Part shown: positions 33,697 through 44,460 of the stretch, in pieces
Layout of the letters: every line of letters begins with the position of its first letter
Position numbering within the stretch: the first letter of the stretch is position 1
Assembly (NCBI GenBank): GCA_010093605.1
Contig: MU004189.1
Span: forward strand, 15,673-79,672
Length of the DNA stretch: 64,000 bases
Reading direction: 5' to 3'
Origin: Lophium mytilinum
Taxonomy: Eukaryota > Ascomycota > Dothideomycetes > Mytilinidiales > Mytilinidiaceae
Program-made: the position numbers and the translations under genes
Notes under the pieces: generated by a model
Told to the model about the DNA's origin: nothing
Databases searched by the model: none
Seen by the model: the letters and a program-made list of their open reading frames with translations, nothing else

Positions 33697-35859
33697 CTAC
33701 AATCTCTGCGTCTTCTCCCCCCTCTCAAAAAAGTCCAGCGTCAATGCCGCCAAAAACCCCGGAATCTCCTTCTTCCCCTCAACCCAAAACGCAATCTGGT
33801 CACGGATCTCGCTTGCAAACGCGCTCTGCGGCCCCCCGCTCACCTTCATCGTGCCGTTCTCGCCATCGAACACGATGCTGTTCTCCCCCGTCTCCTCATC
33901 CCCGGGGTAGAACATAGAGGTCACCCGCACCCGCCCGTTCGGCATGAAGTCCATCTTCCATCCTAAGACTGATGCGACGGCTTCCCGGAACTCCTGCGAT
34001 TTCGCGCCCCATATCTGCTTGAGCCGCTTCATGCGCTTCTCCCGCTCTGCGACGGTGTGCTGCAGCTCGATGATCTCGTCTTGGGACGCGTGCAGTGTGG
34101 CGATGGGGACGGAGTCTGGGGGTGGAGTGGCGCCCTCGAGGCGGGCAAGGAGGGCGGCGTTGGCGGCGCGGAGGGTGGTGACGGTGCTGAGCTTTAGAGC
34201 TTCAGCGTCGGCCGTGGGATTGGAGCGGAGCTCGAGAACACGCGTGCGTGAGCTCGCTTTCAGGGACTTGAGTTGGCTCTTTTGCGCCATGAGCTCAGAC
34301 TCGAGCACTGCGATGCGTTTGGTGAGTTGGGTGGCCTCGTCTTGAAGTTGGCGGTTCTTCCGGCGCAGTTCGCCTAGGCGCTCGTCGTCGTCAGCGTCAA
34401 GGGCGCGCTTTTGGCCTGCAGCGATGGAAAGAGGGGAGCGGGGAGCGGTTTCGGCGGCCGAGAGCTCGTTCTGGAGGGTTTGGGATTCTTTGCGGTACTC
34501 GTCTACGAGGGACTCCAGCTCTTGGATTCGGTGCGTTTTCTGGGCGTCGTATTTGTCGGGTTGCATTTCGCTTTCTTCGATGTCGAAGGTCTTGAGCTGG
34601 GCGCGGAGGTACTCGACTTCCTTGGTTGCGAGGGCTTTTTGGCGCTCGAGTCGGGCGCGGACTTTGTTGTCTGGTGCACCGCCTGATGAGCGTAGCTTCT
34701 GCACTTCCTCTAATAGCTTCGCCTTTTGGTCTTCTAAGGCGCGGATGTTCTCGTCTTTAACGCTCAGTTCGGGCTGGATTGCACCCAGTCGTTCCATCAA
34801 TGAAGCGGTTTCGACTCGTTCCCGAATGAAGGCCTTGGCGAGATCCTCCGGGGTGTCGAATTGTAGCTCTCCCTGTGTAGATGACATGTTTTCGAGATAT
34901 GATGTCCATGACTGCCTCTCGTCTTCCAGGACCTGTCGCTTCACCTCCGACTCGCTCAACTCCCGGCGAAGGTCATTCATCATGTGGACCTTGCCCTCCA
35001 GCGTCCTCTTCTCTTCCTCTACAAGTTCGATGCTCTTGTGAAGCTTCCGGTATTGTTTCAGCTCCGCATATTGCTCCCGATTCGTAGCCTCGAGCTTCTT
35101 GATGTGTGCCACCTGCTCCGAAAGCTCCCGCTTGATCACTGCTAAAGTGTCCACATCCCCGGATTGCGCCTTCAGCCTCAGAATCTCGGCCTCAAGCTCG
35201 CCCGCCTCATCTTCGCGATTGGACAACCTCTGCTGCGCCGTCTGAAGCGCCGCAACCTTCGCATCCAGGTCCGTCCGCAGCTCCTCCACCGTGGTCTTCA
35301 GTGTCTTACACTGTGTCTCCAGCCCGTCATATTTATGCTTATTGCTCCGCGCAATCGACGAAAGCTCCGCCTGCGCCTCATCCACCTCCTCCTGCAAGTC
35401 CTGGCTCTTCTCCTGCGCCGCGCGCACCTTTCGCTCAAGCTCTTTCTTTTCATTCGCGTTCCGATCCTGCGCCTCCTGGTGTTCGCGCATCATACTCGTA
35501 TACTTGGCGGCCGTGGCATTGTTCGAGGCCTCGGCGGCCTGGGCGCGTCGAAAGTCTTCCTCGGCCTTGGACTGCGCGTCCCGCACCTCCTGCTGGTGCT
35601 GCAGGGCCGCCATCTCGCGCTCTTGCTTGAGCGTGTCAAGCTCATATTGGAGGGTGTTTAGTTGCGCGCGGAGGTCTTCGTTTCCGAGGTCTGTATGCGT
35701 GTCAATGGCAGTCGTGTGTTTGGAGTGCTGGGCGGACTGACCTGGGCGTGAAATGTGAGAGGCGCGAAGGGTTTCCGCCCCTCGGAAAGGCACCCGAGGT
35801 GGAGTGGAGGCGCCAGTTAGAAAGTCATACGTGGGCACGCTTTGGTTGCGCGCCGCCAT
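33697..35859 (-). CDS. mad1: spindle assembly checkpoint protein MAD1
   Basis: One open frame of 720 residues from ATG 35859; upstream in-frame codons lack a better start. It is almost entirely coiled coil (about residues 55-600), with a globular C-terminus. Near the end is the RMKRLKQIWGAK segment, which carries the Arg-Leu-Lys (RLK) motif that binds Bub1 in Mad1 proteins, followed by the compact C-terminal domain ending in FFERGEKTQRL. Mad1 recruits Mad2 to unattached kinetochores and sits at nuclear pores in interphase. A stretch at 35741-35691 (GTCAGT to ACAG, 51 bp, no stop) could be an intron; splicing it would give 703 residues, still in frame. Only transcript data can choose. A long plus-strand frame inside (35.16-35.66 kb) is a shadow. 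Confidence 0.93.
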   Translation of the reverse strand: MAARNQSVPTYDFLTGASTPPRVPFRGAETLRASHISRPGQSAQHSKHTTAIDTHTDLGNEDLRAQLNTLQYELDTLKQEREMAALQHQQEVRDAQSKAEEDFRRAQAAEASNNATAAKYTSMMREHQEAQDRNANEKKELERKVRAAQEKSQDLQEEVDEAQAELSSIARSNKHKYDGLETQCKTLKTTVEELRTDLDAKVAALQTAQQRLSNREDEAGELEAEILRLKAQSGDVDTLAVIKRELSEQVAHIKKLEATNREQYAELKQYRKLHKSIELVEEEKRTLEGKVHMMNDLRRELSESEVKRQVLEDERQSWTSYLENMSSTQGELQFDTPEDLAKAFIRERVETASLMERLGAIQPELSVKDENIRALEDQKAKLLEEVQKLRSSGGAPDNKVRARLERQKALATKEVEYLRAQLKTFDIEESEMQPDKYDAQKTHRIQELESLVDEYRKESQTLQNELSAAETAPRSPLSIAAGQKRALDADDDERLGELRRKNRQLQDEATQLTKRIAVLESELMAQKSQLKSLKASSRTRVLELRSNPTADAEALKLSTVTTLRAANAALLARLEGATPPPDSVPIATLHASQDEIIELQHTVAEREKRMKRLKQIWGAKSQEFREAVASVLGWKMDFMPNGRVRVTSMFYPGDEETGENSIVFDGENGTMKVSGGPQSAFASEIRDQIAFWVEGKKEIPGFLAALTLDFFERGEKTQRL

Positions 35860-36676
35860 GGTGAAGGGTGCTGTTGACAATGTAAGGTGGTGGGAGGTGT
35901 GGTAATTTGGTTCTTGTGAAAGCAGTTTGAGGAACAGTTCACACGACATCCAGTAAGTGCTAGTTCATGGCCCCATCCCTGGGGTGGGATCTGGCGTGGT
36001 GCAGTGATTCGGTTTGTTGGTGGTGAATGAGGATGTTGTGCCCAAAAGCTCGAGAGCCGCATTCAATTCAGCCACAGAGCTGCACGGACCACCACGACTC
36101 CAGCCACATACGAAGTACTTCGCATTCACCAATTTCCCTCCGGCTGATTACAATCGATCCCTTCGTTGCGTCTCCGAACCATCCATCGGAGCGTCATCTA
36201 GCGCTAGACGGATCCCGTTCCGAGCAGTCATGGCCTCATGTCTGTTGTATGTACCACCGAGCCTGCCGCAAGATTTCTGTTCTCCATTTCTCATTCGCCA
36301 TAGCCATCAGAAGAAGGCCAACGCCCACCAGAACATCTCTACTTGTCTAGCTTTCACATCCCCTGCGCCTTGTAGCCCCCTCATGGCTGCATCAAAGAAC
36401 CTATCACTACGCAGAACAGTCAGGCCTTAAAATAGTCTTTTGCTTTTTTTGATGCAGCATCACAGCCTTCCTGCAGGCTGATCGGCATACAAGGCCAGAC
36501 CTCAGCCTGGAAGCTGCCGCCATCATGCTCCAATTTTCATCTTTCTCTCGTTTTACGATTCCTTCGCGCTTCTTGTATGACATACAACAGCATGAATCCT
36601 TTCGTTCGAGCTTTATAATACAGTGCACAGTGCTTTTCGCTCTTGCTCCTCCCTCGTCTGGACAGGCCCATGCATC
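35860..36676. other. divergent promoter region, MAD1 and DUF3176 gene
   Basis: An 817-bp spacer with only short shadow frames. No clear motif or RNA gene is seen. Confidence 0.5.
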
Positions 36677-38923
36677 ATGGAAAGCCAGACAGGTCTTATG
36701 AGTGCTAGTCTTGCCTCGCGTCCATCGATCTCTTCTGCTTCTTCGGTTTCTTCGGTAGAAAGTTACGAATTCCCCGATTCCCGAGAATCACTCCATGAGC
36801 ATCCTCGGGCTTCCACTTCGGATTCATTGTCGTACGCTCAAACATGTGACGGCGATTCGTTCGAGGAATCTAACCGACTCGTTCCACCACACGCATACCC
36901 AGAGGAACAAGATATTTCTGCAGCAGAAAAGTCGACCTTCATACCGACCACAATTACTACAAATCCCAAGGCGAAAAAGAACCTTTCTGTTTGGCAACAA
37001 ACGAAACATCGGTGGCACCACGGTTTTGTCGCTGAAATCTGCTGTTGCATTATCGCTATCTTTGCGCTGGTGCTTACCGGTTTAACTCTTCGCATGAACC
37101 ACAACAGGCCTCTACATCGTTGGCCACTGCACATTTCGATAAACGCGCTTATATCAGTCTTGACTGGGCTTCTGAAAGTGGGCGTTTCTCTCCCGATAAC
37201 TGAAGGTAAAAGTTATATGTAGCCACTTTGTTATACTCGATAATACTAACGGAGAAGTAAAGGTATTAGTCAACTGAAATGGCAATGGTTTGGCGAACGT
37301 CCGCAAGACCTCATTGATATTGAGAACTTTGATTTAGCCAGTAGAGACGCCTGGGGATCCTTACGATTTATCTTTCGAATGGATACCACCGGATTAGTTT
37401 ACTCCTGGCATCCCCCTTGGCGAGTCCTGCTGTTTCCATTTCAATGGCAGAGACAGTAAGTAGCCTTACAGCGCTTCGCCGCCCGAACGAACCTGTTTCT
37501 AATCCGCAGCAGGAATATCCGGAAATATTTCACAAAATTCGCCGCTCTCCTTGCCGTTCTCACATTCATGATCGACCCATTTACACAACAAATGGTGGGA
37601 TTCGTCGACTGTTATCGTACTGTTGGCTCTGATCGAAACAGTACAGGGCCACGCGGCGCGATTTCAAGAACCAACACATACGCAGTGTCTGGGGACCAAC
37701 TACCAACAGGGAAGATTGAGATTGACGGTCCCATGGCCGTCGCAATCACCACGGGCCTAGTCAACCCACCCACAAATGCATCCTCTCTTGTGCAAGCAGA
37801 ATGTCCGTCTGGAAATTGTACTTTTGACCTGTTTCAAACCATTGGAATTTGCCACTCTTGTCAAGATGTATCGCAAATGATACAAGAAGCCACGGACAAC
37901 TACACGTTGTCTGATATATTTCCCGATGGTCGTTCCATCGGGGTCAAACGGGAGGTACCTCTGCAGACCAGCGTGTCCCGCAGCGACAATGCCACCATTC
38001 TCGAGGTTGCGGTCTTACTACTGCCCCCTGTACCAGGAGACCAACCTTTCGCCGTTAACTGCCGCATTGATCCGTGCGTGAAGACGTACAACTCTTCGAT
38101 GACAAACACTGTTTTGAACGAGACTCTAGTATCCAGCACTCCCATTGGAGCTAACGCGCTATTGAACACGTTCGACCCATCTTTCATGTCATACCTTCTT
38201 GCAACCAGACAGACCCTACGAAACGGCCAGTGGGGAAACTGCACCCCTGTTCCTGCCATGCCAATGCATACGTCCGATGGATACGATGCGATAAACTCCG
38301 ATTTCGTACTTGTTTCGAATGCGAATATCGATGCGGCTCCAAACGAAACGCTAGCAATTGACAACGGTACACTGTGGCCAAAAGATTGTGTCTGGCAGTT
38401 CGGCTTATATTCCGACCGCGCTATCCGCGAGGAGCTTACCACGGATTTTGACAACCTGACGATACATTATCGAAACGGCGGCGATATAGGACCGCTGTAC
38501 GCGAAGAAACTTTGGATGTATGGAAATGCAAGCTTCACCTCAGTAGACCAGGCTATGCGTGATCTTACGGATACAATGACGGCGACCGTCAGGAGCGAAG
38601 ATTTGACTCCAACCGAATGGGCAGTCGGAAATGTATCGGTCCGCTACACGTGCATTCAAGTACGGTGGGCTTGGTTCTCTTTCCCGGCTGTGCTAGTCGG
38701 CTTAGCTACAATATTCCTGATTGTCCTTATACTGCAATCCCCTGGCGGTATGGCGGAAAGAACCTGGAAGTCATCGAGCTTGGCCATTCTGTTTTGCGCG
38801 TTGGACGACGCTATGAAGATTGCCGGGAGGTTTGAGCTAACGAGAGAGGAGATGCTGCGACTTGCGAAAACTACGACAGCTCAGCTTGTCCAGGACGAGG
38901 AGGGGAGAGCAAGGTTTCTTTAA
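36677..38923 (+). CDS. DUF3176 fungal membrane protein
   Basis: Exons 36677-37205, 37263-37455 and 37510-38923 give 711 residues; the first intron has a canonical TACTAAC branch point. A Ser-rich disordered N-terminus is followed by a membrane segment (CCCIIAIFALVLTGLTL), then the DUF3176 signature: PLHRWPLHISINALISVL, EGISQLKWQWF, DLASRDAWGSL. A second segment (FAALLAVLTFMIDPFTQQ) leads into a large domain, probably extracellular, with many N-glycosylation sites and several Cys pairs. A last segment (AVLVGLATIFLIVLIL) precedes a cytoplasmic tail. The family is widespread and often multicopy in Pezizomycotina, with no known function. Confidence 0.9.
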
Positions 38924-39283
38924 GGCAGCGTGGATTTGCTGTTGCAGTCCGCTGTTTCGGAGGCTAGTCATGGAAGACTTAGGTGCTATGAAGTGAGAGC
39001 ACGGTGTGCCATGTGTTTGCAATCCTATGCAGATTTTGGCGGCCTTGGGCAAGCCTGAATATTCCGAGCCTATCAGGGAACCCAGCCAGGTGGTCGTTGG
39101 GAAGTGAGGAACATTTGTGCGGGTATTCAGCGTTTGAAAACGGCGAACTTGAAGCGAGACGGGTGGTCACGAAGGGAGCGCGCAGATGCGGATTGAAACG
39201 TAGTTACGTTCTCTTGTGTTCAAGCTCCGCGCCATTGTTATGCGCACAGGAGCGAAACGTGCTCGAGGAACCTAGCAGCGAAT
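38924..39283. other. convergent 3' spacer
   Basis: About 360 bp between the DUF3176 gene and the sugar transporter. No gene is seen. Confidence 0.5.
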
Positions 39284-41199
39284 TTACGCAACCTCCATCA
39301 CCTCCTCCCTCTTCGTCCCGTCAGCCCCGATAAACGAGGTATACTTCATCTTCTTAACCGCCGTACTCGCTTTGCGCGGGTTCTTAGACTCGAAGATATC
39401 ATCCATCTCCTCAAGCGTAAGCCCCTTAGTCTCGACGAAGAAGAAGTACATAAAGGCAAACTCGAAAAGATCCCAGAAAACGAAGAAGACGTAGAACCAG
39501 TATCCGATCTACGCATATTAGCACCGACAGCGAGGTTCACTGGGGCTAGGAAAGCGGTACTCACATGAGACAACGCAATCGGCGCAACGAAGGTATTCAA
39601 GAACCCAGCGGCCCCTCCCATCAGCTTGTACGTTCCCATTCCCTTTGCACGCATATCATTGCTCATTACCTCCGCGGGATAGATCGGTTGCATTGATGTC
39701 CACGCCCAAGCAAAGATGGCTCCGAAAATGTAGATGAAAGCAATCGAGGCCGAGGAAGACGCCTTGCTGCCGGTCTTGACGTAACCGGCAGCTGTTCCAG
39801 CGGTAATGGAAAGAGCAATGATCATGCCGGCGCAGCTACCCAGCAGCATCTTCCGCCGACCGATAATGTCGTGGAAGCGGGTACCTGCGGTCGAGAAGAT
39901 CCAACCGACCAGGGCGTAGATGATGTTCATGAGGAGTTTCGTGTCGGTGTCATGGATGCCAACGTTGGCGATGAGGTAGGGGAGGTAGTATGAAATGACG
40001 CTGGTCATCATGATCAGATGATGAAAGAAAACCATTTGGCAAGGAGATGCTCACTTGTTCCCTGAGAACTGCCCGAACCAGGCGAAGGTCAGGTTGAGCA
40101 TGGTCCGATATCTCCGCGCAGGAGACTTGATAAGAACGCGGAGGTCAAAGAAATTCTTCCACTGGGTCACGCCGTCGTCTCGCATGGACTCGATCATTTC
40201 TTGCATCTCGAGCTTCACGATTGGATGGTCTGAGTCGCCGTTTGCGTGGTACTTTACTAGGAAAGCTCTTGCTTCTTCGTGCCGGTCTTTTGCCACAAGC
40301 CTGTTAGGTCAGTCAACGCTCACAAACTAGATACGGAAAGCACTCACCAACGCGGGGACTCTGGGAAGAACAGAATCGCAATAGACACTAGGGCCGGGCA
40401 TGCCATTTGAAGCCAGAGCGGAAGCCTCCAGTCCAAGTTACCATGGTGGGATAGATGCTTATGTGCACCGTATACTGACGAGGTTGCGAGAATCGAGCCC
40501 TGCAGTTTCGTTCAGCCGGATTCTCCTTAAAGTCTTGAATTGTGTGCAGATGTACTCACGATAAAGTAGAAGGTGTTGTAAAGCCCGGCCAATGTTCCTC
40601 TGTATTGCGCTGGGGCAACTTCGACCAAGTACAGCGGGCTCGCTGAACAAGCACACGTAGCAAAGAAAGAGAGCAAGAAGCGGCCACCAATGAAAGTCGG
40701 AAGATTCTTCGCGGTCGCGGTTATACAGGTCCCCACGATGACGCCAATGGTTCCGATGAAGATGAAGCGTTTGCGGCCTTGCCAATCTGCGACCCAGACA
40801 AAGAGTGCCGCGCACATCTGACCGACGGAGAAGATGGCAAAAACGATTCCAGTGCTAGCAGTACCGTTTGAAGGAAGGCCGTAGTAGTTTGTGTAGTTAG
40901 GCAGGGTGTTTATAGAGCCCATGAGGGAGCTGTCGAATCCTGAACATGAGGATCAACATCTATTCGGGTACAAGGCGAATGTATCCGCAATACTCACCAC
41001 TCATTGTGGAGTTCAAGAAGCAGACTCCGCAAAGCAGGTAGAGTCGCAGATGGCCAGATCCCCAAGCACTAACCTTGTGCTTCGACATGATGGCTGCATA
41101 TGTTCCATTGGGATTGCCACTGATCTCAACCTCCTCCACCACGGCTTTGAGGTCCTCATGGTCGCTCCCAGTCGACATGTTTCGTGCTGGGTCTGCCAT
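39284..41199 (-). CDS. MFS sugar transporter with a frame-altered segment
   Basis: Six exons: 41199-40998, 40939-40560, 40499-40348, 40300-40055, 40000-39565 and 39508-39284. Canonical splicing gives 546 residues. The family motifs are clear: [10 protein letters not shown] in TM1, the DWQGRKRFI loop, FPESPRWLV, FGQFSGN, the GRRKML loop and the [14 protein letters not shown] region, then [13 protein letters not shown] at the C-terminal end. This places it with hexose/lactose-type proton symporters. However, the first 60 nt of exon 3 (40499-40440) translate in frame to unrelated sequence. The -1 frame there reads [19 protein letters not shown], which is what the family has. Two compensating single-base changes would explain this (see findings). 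It is divergent from a beta-mannosidase, suggesting manno-oligosaccharide uptake. Confidence 0.85.
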
Positions 41200-41725
41200 G
41201 ATACTTTTCGGATCACCGATGTGGACGTTCAAGAATGGGGTGAAGTGGACAGAAAGACTCGTGTCTCCCGCGTCCTACAGGCGGTATATCTACACACGCC
41301 CAGCCGCCTTGACTGACTCTGTAGCGCCATACAGAGTCGCATCCTGTCGTCGCAGCCGACCTCGTCCCTCGCTATCGGACGAGTTTCTGCCGACGTGAAT
41401 GTTGGATGGTTGGCATTCTGGTGATGATCGTTGCTCCACACAGAGGCACCCCGCCCTTTGCGGGTGCCCCAACTTCGGCATCCCGTACCCGAACCCTGCT
41501 GGAGGAGCACCCACGAAGCACCCTAACTTCACTACCCCGGATGTCACCCTCAGATGCCGACACCAGTCGCCGCGGCCCGAGAAACGTCGGCGTTTGATTT
41601 CTCTCCCCGCGTGATACATGCCGGCCGGTCTATTGAACGCTGACTACATGCTTCAAAAGGCGCTGATGTATCCCGTCTGATCTCCCAATTTCATATCGGC
41701 TATCGAAATCCAGCAATATCACCTG
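41200..41725. promoter_or_regulatory. shared promoter of sugar transporter and beta-mannosidase
   Basis: A 526-bp divergent spacer. Two CCCCGC hexamers, at 41449-41454 and 41605-41610, match the CreA/Mig1 carbon-repressor consensus (SYGGRG) on the minus strand. That is a short degenerate motif, so the calls are weak individually; the position between two sugar-use genes makes them plausible. Confidence 0.4.
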
Positions 41726-44350
41726 ATGGAGTCGTCGAAATCAATTCAATCCCTCTCCAGCGGATGGAGTTTCAAACAAGGGGCGAAAGACTCCACCAGC
41801 GAATGGCTCTCCGCCGCAGCCATTCCCTCAGAAGTCCACACCGACCTACTCCACCACAAAAAGATTCCAGATCCATACATCAACCTCAACGAGCTCGCCG
41901 TGCGTTGGGTAGGAGATGAAACATGGACCTACCGCGCGGAATTTCCCACGCCTCAGAGTTTCGGGTTGCCTGGCTTCACCACCGACCTCGTGTTCCAAGG
42001 CCTGGATACTTTCGCGACAGTATACCTTAATGGCTTAGAACTCTTAGTATCGGACAACATGTTTGTCGAGCACCGCATCAACGTAGCAAGTCTGCTTGCT
42101 TGGAGCGACGAAAAGAAGACGAATACACTCGAGATCGTCTTCGAACCTGCACGCGCAAGAGGCCTGGAACTCGTGAAGCAGCATCCTGAACACCGCTTCA
42201 TCGTGCATCAGACCGAAGTCAGCCGCGGGCCAGTGCGCAAAGCCCAGTATCATTGGGGCTGGGACTGGGGTCCAATTCTGATGACATGTGGCATCTGGAA
42301 ACCGATCAACGTAGAGACGTATGAAGTACGGATCGAAGATTTGTGGGTGAAGTACGATCTCAGCGACGATTTGAAGAAGGTCGAGGGTGAACTTTTTGGT
42401 ATCGTACCAGAGTGCGAGAACTACAATCTGAACGTCACCTTCGAGCTATCTTTCGCAGGTAATCAGGTCGCGAGAGTCGAAGGCGTGCAAAGGGGTAAAG
42501 ACGGCCTCTATATTGCCCCATTCTCTTTCTCAGAACCCTCCCTCTGGTGGCCTCGCAACTACGGTGCTCAAAATCTCTATACTATCAGCATGCATGTCTC
42601 TTCTCAGAAAGACACCATTCTCAGTACTCTCTCCAAAAGCATCGGCTTCCGCAGCACGGCTCTCGTCCAAGAAAAAGACGCCATCGGCACCTCATTCTAC
42701 TTCCGCATCAACAACGTCGACATCTTCTGCGGTGGCTCGTGCTGGATCCCAGCCGACAACCTCCTTTCCCAAATCACGCCCGACCGGTATCGTCAATGGC
42801 TTGAACTCACTGCCGACGGGAATCAAACTATGATCCGCGTCTGGGGTGGCGGGATCTACGAGACTGACACTTTCTACGACGCGTGTGACGAGCTGGGAGT
42901 ACTCGTATGGCAGGACTTCGCTTTTGCATGCGCCCTATACCCGACCTACGACTCGTACCTCAAGTCCGTGGAGCTCGAAGCGCGCCAGAACGCTCGCCGG
43001 CTACGAAACCATCCCGCTCTAGTTATCTGGGCTGGCAACAACGAAGACTACCAACTGATCGAGCGGTACGGGTTGGAGTACAACTTCGAAGAGGACAAAG
43101 ATCCTGAATCCTGGCTCCGTTCAACATTCCCTGCACGTTATATCTACGAGCACCTCCTCCCGAAGATCGTGAGCGAGGAGACCAAGGGCATGATTTATCA
43201 CCCCTCCTCTCCTTGGGGCAACGGCGTATCCACCACCCTGAAAGTCGACCAGACAGTCGGCGATGTGCACCAGTGGAACGTATGGCACGGCGAAATGCGG
43301 CCTTACCAGCATCTCCCTCAAATGGGCGGGCGCTTCGTGAGCGAGTTTGGCATGGAGGCGTACCCCCATCTAGAAACACTGAAGAGCTGCGTCACAGACC
43401 CGAGCCAGCAGTATCCCGGAAGTCGGATGATGGATTTCAGAAACAAGGCTATCGGGCACGAGAGACGGATGGTAATCTACCTTGCGGAGAATTTCAGGAT
43501 TGCCGACGGCAGCATTGAGACTTTTACGCACTTGACGCAAGTCATGCAGGCGGATGCGATGAGCTGGGCGTACAGCGGATGGCGACGCCAATGGAGGAGT
43601 CGGGGCGATCGGAAATGCGGAGGGGTCTTGGTGTGGCAGTTGAATGACTCGTGGCCGACAGTGTCTTGGGGGGTCGTTGACTATTGGTTGGTGAAGAAGC
43701 CAGCGTGGTATGCGATCAAGAGAGCGATGGAGCCGGTGGCGATTGGAGTTGAAAGAAAGTTCCACGATTGGACGCTAAGAAAGGCCGATGAGTTGTGGCA
43801 GAGAGATACAGGACATGTTGATCCTGTCGCCGCTGTGAGGGAGGTCTCGTTCGATCTGTGGGTTGCGAGTAGTCGGCTTGAACCTATTGAGGGTGTTCTA
43901 GACATCAGGTACCTCTCCGTGTCTACCGGCAAGCCGCTCTACAGAGCGATAACGAAAACGGCTACGATCACGCCAAATGGAACGACGGAGGTCTTCACAG
44001 ACTACAAACCCGAGGATCCTTTGACAGAAGAAATCCCAGAGGAGCTCGATCCCTACCTCATCCACATTACCTTCGCCGTCGAAGGCAAGGTAATCGCAAC
44101 ACATGTCTCCTGGCCTGATCCAATCAAGTACTTGAACTTCGACGACCGAGGTGTGAAAGCCGAGTACTCCGATGATAAGCAATCTGTTACGATCACAACT
44201 GCTCGGCCAGTCAAAGGATTTGTCTTCAGTGAGCGGAGAGGAGTGAAGTTAAGTGACAATGGGTTCGACATCATGCCCGACGAAAAGAAAGTCGTCGCTG
44301 TGGAAGGAATCGAAGCGAAGGAGTTGCATTGGCGATATGTTGGAGCTTAG
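41726..44350 (+). CDS. mndB: GH2 beta-mannosidase, intracellular (mannosidase B type)
   Basis: A single 874-residue frame without introns. The order is a GH2 sugar-binding domain (about 10-190, with RKAQYHWGWDWGP), an immunoglobulin-like domain (about 200-310), and the TIM-barrel catalytic domain. The acid/base Glu lies in WAGNNED at about residue 440 and the nucleophile Glu in RFVSEFGMEAYP at about residue 540. A C-terminal Ig-like domain ends the protein. There is no signal peptide, which fits the cytosolic B-type beta-mannosidases of Aspergillus rather than the secreted A type. It hydrolyses beta-1,4-mannosides. The divergent neighbour is an MFS sugar transporter, so the pair could import and split mannobiose or similar sugars. 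Confidence 0.95.
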   Translation: MESSKSIQSLSSGWSFKQGAKDSTSEWLSAAAIPSEVHTDLLHHKKIPDPYINLNELAVRWVGDETWTYRAEFPTPQSFGLPGFTTDLVFQGLDTFATVYLNGLELLVSDNMFVEHRINVASLLAWSDEKKTNTLEIVFEPARARGLELVKQHPEHRFIVHQTEVSRGPVRKAQYHWGWDWGPILMTCGIWKPINVETYEVRIEDLWVKYDLSDDLKKVEGELFGIVPECENYNLNVTFELSFAGNQVARVEGVQRGKDGLYIAPFSFSEPSLWWPRNYGAQNLYTISMHVSSQKDTILSTLSKSIGFRSTALVQEKDAIGTSFYFRINNVDIFCGGSCWIPADNLLSQITPDRYRQWLELTADGNQTMIRVWGGGIYETDTFYDACDELGVLVWQDFAFACALYPTYDSYLKSVELEARQNARRLRNHPALVIWAGNNEDYQLIERYGLEYNFEEDKDPESWLRSTFPARYIYEHLLPKIVSEETKGMIYHPSSPWGNGVSTTLKVDQTVGDVHQWNVWHGEMRPYQHLPQMGGRFVSEFGMEAYPHLETLKSCVTDPSQQYPGSRMMDFRNKAIGHERRMVIYLAENFRIADGSIETFTHLTQVMQADAMSWAYSGWRRQWRSRGDRKCGGVLVWQLNDSWPTVSWGVVDYWLVKKPAWYAIKRAMEPVAIGVERKFHDWTLRKADELWQRDTGHVDPVAAVREVSFDLWVASSRLEPIEGVLDIRYLSVSTGKPLYRAITKTATITPNGTTEVFTDYKPEDPLTEEIPEELDPYLIHITFAVEGKVIATHVSWPDPIKYLNFDDRGVKAEYSDDKQSVTITTARPVKGFVFSERRGVKLSDNGFDIMPDEKKVVAVEGIEAKELHWRYVGA

Positions 44351-44460
44351 ATAGCCGATATGAAGGCTTAGGAGAGTGCGACTGTCTGAAGCAATATCGT
44401 TTCGAGACAAGGATTTATGGTAAAAACTAATCATAACATTGGCCGATGAAAGATCGAAAA

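Noticed and set aside
35164-35661. 165-codon plus-strand frame rich in Leu and Arg
   Set aside because: Antisense shadow of the MAD1 coiled coil; the composition follows from GC-biased codons of the real gene.
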